Below, piece by piece: positions 57,825 to 64,000 of a DNA stretch of 64,000 nt. The DNA is from an uncultured Bacteroidota bacterium (GTDB lineage Bacteria > Bacteroidota > Bacteroidia > Flavobacteriales > Flavobacteriaceae). Below the pieces are notes generated by a model. That model was not told the DNA's origin. It ran no database searches and worked only from the letters and a program-made list of their open reading frames with translations. The DNA lies in the NCBI GenBank assembly GCA_902517895.1, contig CABYEA010000005.1:35842-99841 (forward strand), given 5' to 3'. How positions within the stretch are numbered: position 1 is the first letter of the stretch; each line of letters starts with the position of its first letter. A program made the translations under genes and the position numbers.

Positions 57825-58940
57825 TTGGGTGTGGAATTATCTAAGAAAAATTTACTTTCAGTAATAGAAAAAAATCAGATAAATGATTGTAAAATCATAA
57901 ATTTAAATATTTTTGGTAATGAGCTTTTGATTGATATTTCAACCTCTAATCCTACCCTCCAATCAAAAAAAAGTATTGAGAATTCAATTAAAAAAATTAT
58001 TTCTGAAAACATTGAAGAAAAATTAGATCTAAAAATAAACTTCAAGATTGAAAAACCGGAAAGTCCTCAAAATCAGATCAAGGGAAACCCAATTGAAGGA
58101 ATTAAAAATGTAATTGCAATTGCTTCTGGTAAGGGAGGTGTCGGGAAATCAACCATTACATCAAATATTGCTGTTACATTGGCTCAAATGGGTTTTAATG
58201 TTGGTATTCTAGATGCAGATATATACGGACCATCTATTCCTATAATGTTTGATATAGCTGACTCAAGACCACTAAGTGTAAATATTGAAGGGAAAAATAA
58301 GATGAAACCTATTGAAAGTTATGGTGTAAAGGTATTATCTATTGGATTTTTTACAAAACCTGATCAGGCTGTAATATGGAGAGGTCCAATGGCATCTAAG
58401 GCTTTAAATCAAATGATATTTGATGCAACATGGGGAGAACTGGATTTTCTTTTAGTTGATTTACCTCCTGGGACGGGTGATATACATCTAAGTATTCTTC
58501 AAGCACTACCGGTAACCGGCAGTGTTATAGTAAGTACTCCACAAAATATAGCACTTGCTGATGCAAGGAAAGGAATTGCTATGTTTAATCAGAAGAGCAT
58601 TAATGTTCCTGTTCTGGGTATTGTTGAAAATATGGCGTTTTTCACTCCTAATGAATTACCTGAAAATAAATATTACATTTTTGGGAAGGATGGTGCAAAA
58701 AACTTATCTGATGATATGAATGTTAAGTTTCTTGGAGAAGTACCTATATTACAAAGTGTTAGAGAAGCATCAGACTTTGGTCATCCAGCATCTTTGCAAG
58801 AAAATTCAAAAATTTCATTAACTTTCAATGAGATTTCAAAAAATTTAGTTTCTGAGTTGGTAAAAAGAAATAAAGATTTGCCACCTTCTGAAATATTAAA
58901 AATTACAACAATGGCAGGTTGTTCTGCTGTAAGTAAATAA
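57825..58940 (+). CDS. Mrp/ApbC/NBP35-family Fe-S cluster carrier ATPase
   Basis: VIAIASGKGGVGKSTITSNIAVTLAQMGFNVGILDADIYGPSIP; DLPPGTGDIHLSI. Confidence 0.95.
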   Translation: MGVELSKKNLLSVIEKNQINDCKIINLNIFGNELLIDISTSNPTLQSKKSIENSIKKIISENIEEKLDLKINFKIEKPESPQNQIKGNPIEGIKNVIAIASGKGGVGKSTITSNIAVTLAQMGFNVGILDADIYGPSIPIMFDIADSRPLSVNIEGKNKMKPIESYGVKVLSIGFFTKPDQAVIWRGPMASKALNQMIFDATWGELDFLLVDLPPGTGDIHLSILQALPVTGSVIVSTPQNIALADARKGIAMFNQKSINVPVLGIVENMAFFTPNELPENKYYIFGKDGAKNLSDDMNVKFLGEVPILQSVREASDFGHPASLQENSKISLTFNEISKNLVSELVKRNKDLPPSEILKITTMAGCSAVSK

Positions 58941-58941
58941 A

Positions 58942-59181
58942 ATGGAAAAATCAGTGTTAAACAATATTGAAAATGCATTAGAAGAAATAAGACCATTTCT
59001 TAAAAATGATGGTGGTGATATTTCATTAGTTAGTGTTGAAAAAGATATAGTTAAAGTAAAGTTTGAAGGCGCCTGCTCTACGTGTACTGTTAATCAAATG
59101 ACTTTGAAATCTGGGGTTGAGATGATTATAAAAAAGCACGTACCTGAAATTCAGAAAGTTGTAAGCGTAGAAGAAATCTAA
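58942..59181 (+). CDS. NifU-like C-terminal domain protein
   Basis: IRPFLKNDGGDISLVSVEKDIVKVKFEGACSTCTVNQMTLKSGVEMIIKKHVPEI. Confidence 0.95.
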   Translation: MEKSVLNNIENALEEIRPFLKNDGGDISLVSVEKDIVKVKFEGACSTCTVNQMTLKSGVEMIIKKHVPEIQKVVSVEEI

Positions 59182-59182
59182 A

Positions 59183-60235
59183 ATGATTAAATCTGATATT
59201 TTAATTATTGGAGCTGGCCCTGTTGGACTATTTGCAGTTTTTGAAGCGGGATTGCTAAAAATGAAATGTCACTTAATTGATATTCTTCCAAAACCTGGCG
59301 GTCAATGTATTGAGTTATATCCAAAAAAACCGATTTATGATATTCCTGGTTATCCAGAAATATTAGCTGGAGATTTGATCGATAATTTATTAAAGCAATG
59401 TAGTCAATTTGAACCAGGATTTACTCTTGGAGAAAAAGCAGATAAACTTGAAAAGCAAAATGACGGATCTTTTATTGTGACCACTAATAAAGGAACAAAG
59501 CATCATGCACCAATTGTAGTTATTGCTGGAGGACTGGGTGGATTTCAGCCACGAAAACCAAATTTTAATGGCATAGAATCTTTTGAAGACAAAGGAGTTT
59601 CCTATTTTATTAAAGACCCAAATATTTATATTGACAAGAATGTAATAATTTCAGGAGGAGGAGATTCTGCATTGGACTGGACAATTGTACTTTCAAAAAT
59701 TGCTAAAAAAGTTACATTGGTACACAGAAGAAATGAATTTAGAGGTGCCAGAGATTCTGTAGATAAGGTTCAAAAATTAAAGGATGAAAATAAAATTGAT
59801 CTTATAACCCCAGCGGAAGTATTTAAGTTAGAAGGTACAGCTAAACTAGAAAAGGTTTTTATAAAAAAAGAAAAAGAAGAAATTGAATTAAGTGCTGACT
59901 TTTTCATTCCGCTTTTTGGATTAACACCTAAACTAGGATCAATCATAGATTGGGGTTTAGAAATTGAAAAAAATTCCATTAAAGTAAATAATTCATTAGA
60001 CTATCAGACGAATATTTCTGGCATATTTGCAATTGGCGATATTAACACTTATCCAGGAAAATTAAATCTAATTTTATGTGGATTTCACGAGGCTGCATTA
60101 ATGTGTCAGGCTGCCTTTAAAATAATTAATCCTGACAAAAAATTTATTTTAAAATACACTACTGTTTCTGGTGTAGCAGGATTCGATGGTAGCTTAAAAA
60201 AGGCCGAAGGATCAGTTGTAAAATCTATTAAATAA
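59183..60235 (+). CDS. ferredoxin--NADP reductase type NAD(P)/FAD-dependent oxidoreductase
   Basis: DILIIGAGPVGLFAVFEAGLLKMKCHLIDILPKPGGQCIELYPKKPIYDIPGYP; GGGDSALDW; GIFAIGDINTYPGKLNLILCGFHEAALM. Confidence 0.93.
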   Translation: MIKSDILIIGAGPVGLFAVFEAGLLKMKCHLIDILPKPGGQCIELYPKKPIYDIPGYPEILAGDLIDNLLKQCSQFEPGFTLGEKADKLEKQNDGSFIVTTNKGTKHHAPIVVIAGGLGGFQPRKPNFNGIESFEDKGVSYFIKDPNIYIDKNVIISGGGDSALDWTIVLSKIAKKVTLVHRRNEFRGARDSVDKVQKLKDENKIDLITPAEVFKLEGTAKLEKVFIKKEKEEIELSADFFIPLFGLTPKLGSIIDWGLEIEKNSIKVNNSLDYQTNISGIFAIGDINTYPGKLNLILCGFHEAALMCQAAFKIINPDKKFILKYTTVSGVAGFDGSLKKAEGSVVKSIK

Positions 60236-60266
60236 TCTTTTCAAAAAAATAAATATGCAAGTTGAA

Positions 60267-61115
60267 TTAAAATTTAAAATCAGGTTTTAAATTTTTATAC
60301 TCATGAGAGTAAGTCTCTTTATTAGATGATCTCAAATTGGTCCAGGTTTTATTTTCAATTTGTTCGTTAATTGCATCCCATAAAAGAATTCTTTTTTCAA
60401 GTGCTTCAATAGAAATTTCTTCAATTTCTTTCCACTTTTCATGGTCATTTTCGGCTAACATTGATACCATCTCAAGTGCCATTGGGCCGTGTTCATCTTC
60501 GTCTAATTCAATATGTCTTTCAAAGTAATATATCAATTTAGATATATCTCCTTCAGTAACATTTTTTTCAAATTCTCTTAGAATTTCATTAAACATATTT
60601 GGAATTAAATTTTCTCTACCGAAAGTAAAGATTGCAGCAATCTTATGAGGCTTACCTTCCTTGATTACCGAAAAAGTGAATTTTAAAAACTCTTTAATAT
60701 TTTCATGAATTTCAAGTTTATCTATAGACATAAATATATTTTCTGAAGATGCAATTTTATTAATTGTCTTGGTGGGAAATTCAATTTCAGCACCAATATC
60801 AATCATCGCATCTAAATATAATTCATAATGACTTTTCCTTTTTCCTGCTTGATTGATATCTGTTTCCTCTGCCAATACAATTTCATTAATTAAGTATGCT
60901 GTTTGAGAATTACTATTTGGAACCCATGGGGTTTTAGTGCATGTTAATTTAATTTGTAATGCTTTTAATAGAGACATAAAATCCCATACTGCATAAACAT
61001 GATTTTCTGTAAAAACCCGTAAGTCCTTTATAGTTTCAATATTGCTATATAATTTGTGCTTTAATAGCTTTTCTCTTTGACCATTTATTTTATCCTGTAT
61101 ATAATCTATATTCAC
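60267..61115 (-). CDS. DUF3050 (heme-oxygenase-like fold) domain-containing protein
   Basis: LRVFTENHVYAVWDFMSLLKALQ; WVPNSNSQTAYLINEIVLAEETD; YYFERHIELDEDEHGPMALEMV. Confidence 0.88.
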   Translation of the reverse strand: MNIDYIQDKINGQREKLLKHKLYSNIETIKDLRVFTENHVYAVWDFMSLLKALQIKLTCTKTPWVPNSNSQTAYLINEIVLAEETDINQAGKRKSHYELYLDAMIDIGAEIEFPTKTINKIASSENIFMSIDKLEIHENIKEFLKFTFSVIKEGKPHKIAAIFTFGRENLIPNMFNEILREFEKNVTEGDISKLIYYFERHIELDEDEHGPMALEMVSMLAENDHEKWKEIEEISIEALEKRILLWDAINEQIENKTWTNLRSSNKETYSHEYKNLKPDFKF

Positions 61116-61121
61116 TTTTAT

Positions 61122-62300
61122 TTATTTAAATGCATTTAAACCTGTTATATCTAGTCCTGTAATTAACAAATGAATATCATGTGTCCCTTCATATGTAATC
61201 ACACTTTCTAAGTTCATCATGTGTCTCATAATTGAATAATCTCCAGTAATACCCATTCCACCCAAAATTTGTCTAGCTTCTCTTGCAATTTTTATTGCCA
61301 TCTCGACATTATTTCTTTTTGCCATAGATATTTGCGCAGATGTAGCTTTTCCTTCATTTTTCAATGTGCCTAATCTCCATGCTAAAAGTTGAGCTTTTGT
61401 AATTTCTGTAATCATTTCAGCAAGCTTTTTCTGTTGTAATTGGAATCCGCCAATTGGCTTGCCAAATTGACTTCTTTCTTTACTATACCTTAGAGCGGTA
61501 TCATAGCAATCCATCGCAGCTCCAACTGCACCCCATGCAATCCCATATCTAGCTGAATCAAGACATCCGAGCGGAGCTCCTAGTCCTGACTTATTTGGGA
61601 GTAAGTTTTCTTTGGGTACCTTCACATCATTAAAAATTAACTCTCCAGTTGAACTTGCTCTTAAAGACCATTTATTGTGAGTTTCTGGGGTCGAAAACCC
61701 ATCCATTCCTCTTTCAACAATTAATCCATGAATACGCCCTTCTTCATTTTTTGCCCATACAATAGCAATGTCAGCAAAAGGGGAATTTGATATCCATAAT
61801 TTTGCTCCATTTAAAAGATAATGGTTACCTACGTCTTTGAAATTAGTAGTCATTCCACCTGGGTTAGAACCATGATCTGGTTCTGTTAAACCAAAACAAC
61901 CCATAAGTTCACCTGAAGCCAGCTTAGGAAGAAATCTATTTCTTTGCTCATCATTTCCATACTTCCAAATTGGATACATAACAAGTGATGACTGAACAGA
62001 AGCTGTAGATCTTATCCCAGAATCCCCTCTTTCTATCTCTTGCATTATAAGACCATAAGAGATTTGATCTAGGCCAGGCCCACCATATTCTTCTGGAATA
62101 TATGGACCGTAAGCACCAATATCAGCCAACTCTTTAATTAAATGTTGTGGAAATTTTGCATTTTGTGCGTACTCTTCTATAATTGGAGAAACAGATTTTT
62201 TAACCCATTCTCTAGCTGAGTCTCTTATTAATTTATGTTCGTCAGACAGAAGTTCATCAAGGTTATAATAATCTGGTGCTTCAAACAAGTCAGGTTTCAT
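61122..62300 (-). CDS. acyl-CoA dehydrogenase, glutaryl-CoA dehydrogenase-like
   Basis: GCFGLTEPDHGSNPGGMTT; LNGAKLWISNSPFADIAIVWAK; RQILGGMGITGDYSIMRHMMNLESVITYEGTHDIH. Confidence 0.93.
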   Translation of the reverse strand: MKPDLFEAPDYYNLDELLSDEHKLIRDSAREWVKKSVSPIIEEYAQNAKFPQHLIKELADIGAYGPYIPEEYGGPGLDQISYGLIMQEIERGDSGIRSTASVQSSLVMYPIWKYGNDEQRNRFLPKLASGELMGCFGLTEPDHGSNPGGMTTNFKDVGNHYLLNGAKLWISNSPFADIAIVWAKNEEGRIHGLIVERGMDGFSTPETHNKWSLRASSTGELIFNDVKVPKENLLPNKSGLGAPLGCLDSARYGIAWGAVGAAMDCYDTALRYSKERSQFGKPIGGFQLQQKKLAEMITEITKAQLLAWRLGTLKNEGKATSAQISMAKRNNVEMAIKIAREARQILGGMGITGDYSIMRHMMNLESVITYEGTHDIHLLITGLDITGLNAFK

Positions 62301-62357
62301 AATTAAATTTTTTACAAATTTAAATAATGGTTACATAAGATTAAATTATTTTGAGCT

Positions 62358-63449
62358 TTATTTATCGTTAAAAAATTTTGATACTAAGGAATGAAAATGA
62401 TGAACTCCTTTTTCTTTAGTTGGAGAAAATCTACCAGTACTGTAAAAAAAAGAATTTATTCCTTTTTGAACACTTTGAACAATTTCTTCATCTTCCATTT
62501 CAACTTTATCTAAGTCTCCACTTGCACCTGAGTTTAGTTTTGATTTATCAAAAACATATGATCGAAATAATATTTTTGTTTTTGATATTCCTTCTGGACA
62601 AACCAAATTAATTGAAATACCCCATGGATAAAAGTTTAGCATAAGATTTGGAAATAGCCAATAATAATAAGCAGCTATATTTTTACCAAAATCCATGTGA
62701 TCTTTTGGAATTTGAAAGCACTCTTCTTTATTTTTTGCATAACCTATTTGAAGATTAAAATATTCATCAATTTCTGTATCGTAATTATTATAATCTAGAA
62801 CTTCATTTAGGTCTTTATGAACAAAGGGAACATGAAAACCTTCTAAGTAATTATCACAATATAAAGCCCAGTTAGCCTTAATCGAATAGTCTTTTGAAAG
62901 TTTTTCGTCTAATTTTAGATTTTGCAGTGGAAGAAAAGAAATTCTTTTATTAATTTTTTCAAAAACTTCCTCAATACTAAAGCTTGGATTTAGACCAACA
63001 AAAATTAAATTATTCCAAATAAACAAAGGAAAATCATGAAGATTGTCAGATTTTCTAGGAAAATTATTAGTCTCTTTAAATTCGGGCATAAATTCGAAGA
63101 TACCTTCATCGCTAAACCTTCTACCATGGTAATTGCAAATTATTTTTTTTGACCTACATTTTTCGTGGACTAGAATATTTCCACGATGCGTACACACATT
63201 AGAAAAACATTTGATTTTATTTTTATCTGAACTTGATAGTATTACAGGTTCGTTAAGAAACTTTGGTAAAATGTCAATTGGTATTTTAATATTTCCTTCT
63301 TTACAGGAAGAGTTGTCTCCAATCCAATGCCAACATCTAAGAAAAATTTTTTTCTTAGATAATTCAAAGATATTTTTATCCTTGTAGAATTTAGCAGGCA
63401 GAGTTTCAGCTAATTTAATATCCTTATCAACATTAATTTCTTCACTCAT
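62358..63449 (-). CDS. aromatic ring-hydroxylating-type Rieske oxygenase alpha subunit
   Basis: Rieske CTHRG...CNYHGRRF; mononuclear iron motif YCDNYLEGFHVPFVHKDL. Confidence 0.93.
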   Translation of the reverse strand: MSEEINVDKDIKLAETLPAKFYKDKNIFELSKKKIFLRCWHWIGDNSSCKEGNIKIPIDILPKFLNEPVILSSSDKNKIKCFSNVCTHRGNILVHEKCRSKKIICNYHGRRFSDEGIFEFMPEFKETNNFPRKSDNLHDFPLFIWNNLIFVGLNPSFSIEEVFEKINKRISFLPLQNLKLDEKLSKDYSIKANWALYCDNYLEGFHVPFVHKDLNEVLDYNNYDTEIDEYFNLQIGYAKNKEECFQIPKDHMDFGKNIAAYYYWLFPNLMLNFYPWGISINLVCPEGISKTKILFRSYVFDKSKLNSGASGDLDKVEMEDEEIVQSVQKGINSFFYSTGRFSPTKEKGVHHFHSLVSKFFNDK

Positions 63450-63453
63450 AATT

Positions 63454-63978
63454 TCACATATATATTTTTAATAATCCCTCAGGTATTTTCAAATTTACAA
63501 TTTTATTTATCCTATCTAAATCTAAAATAAAATCATCATTAATTGGAATTAAAATCTCCTTTCCACTGCTTTTTACTACAAATAAATGCTGAGGTGTTTG
63601 ATCATTTATGTATGAAATTTCTCCAATTTTTCCATGATTAATGTCAATGACCTTAAACCCTATCACCTCATGATAATAAAATTTTTTACCTTCAAGTTTT
63701 GGTAGTTCTTCTGTGGGTAAGAAAACTTCATAATTAATTAGCTCCATTGCTTCGCTCTCATTCTTTACATCCTCAAATTTTACCCTTACACTATTATTCT
63801 TGTATTTTGAAATTTTTGAAATGAAGTAGGGTATATAACTATTATCAACCTTAAGGAAAATTTTTTTTAACCCATAATAATGAGACGGAGTATCTGTATC
63901 TAGGAAAACTATTAGCTCACCCTTGAAGCTAAACTTTCTTGTTACTTTCCCTAAATAATAGTAATTATTTTGATTCAT
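63454..63978 (-). CDS. rimM: ribosome maturation factor RimM
   Basis: YYLGKVTRKFSFKGELIVFLDTD; LPKLEGKKFYYHEVIGFKVID; ILIPINDDFILDLDRINKIVNLKIPEGLL. Confidence 0.95.
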   Translation of the reverse strand: MNQNNYYYLGKVTRKFSFKGELIVFLDTDTPSHYYGLKKIFLKVDNSYIPYFISKISKYKNNSVRVKFEDVKNESEAMELINYEVFLPTEELPKLEGKKFYYHEVIGFKVIDINHGKIGEISYINDQTPQHLFVVKSSGKEILIPINDDFILDLDRINKIVNLKIPEGLLKIYM

Positions 63979-64000
63979 AGAATAGTGATCACTATCTATA

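Noticed and set aside
1-64000. CRISPR arrays, transposases, integrases, phage or toxin-antitoxin modules
   Set aside because: Reading through all intergenic gaps and the ORF list revealed no regularly spaced repeats and no mobile-element or defence-system signatures.
1-64000. tRNA or rRNA genes
   Set aside because: Intergenic gaps are nearly all under 170 bp and none shows cloverleaf motifs such as GGTTCGAATCC; the largest unexplained gap is the TPP riboswitch.

Overview
AT-rich, tightly packed chromosomal segment of a Bacteroidota (marine-type Flavobacteriia) genome, judged from gene content: GldD, T9SS-type C-termini, DUF3127/DUF3098/DUF4271/DUF4296, TonB-dependent receptors, and TTTG-N19-TAnnTTTG promoter spacing. 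I support about 57 protein-coding genes, mostly housekeeping: sdhAB, glyS, xth, rng, HU, mutY, ssb, gldD, rplU/rpmA, greA, PPK2, truB, uppP, ftsX, leuS, pckA, hemD, pyrC, tyrS, trmB, mrp, nifU and rimM. One 30-aa basic ribosomal-type ORF is missing from the ORF track. I also see one TPP riboswitch and several clear intrinsic terminators. I found no rRNA, tRNA, CRISPR, transposase, integrase or phage genes. The most interesting items are: (1) a DUF3127 OB-fold-like protein whose C-terminus (DDLPF) is identical to the tip of the true SSB in the same window; (2) a probable metal-uptake locus at 27.2-31.3 kb with a His/Cys-rich small protein, two tandem paralogous lipoproteins, a ZnuD-like TonB receptor, twin 21-bp inverted repeats and a 16-bp internal terminator; (3) a TPP-riboswitch TonB receptor separated from a PnuC/NadR-like pair; (4) a 20-bp perfect palindrome between the saccharopine dehydrogenase/Lrp operon and pckA; (5) a terminator-like hairpin in the greA leader; (6) no gldE between ssb and gldD; (7) extreme stop-to-stop packing of convergent genes. 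All assignments come from reading the sequence and recalled family knowledge; no database search was run.
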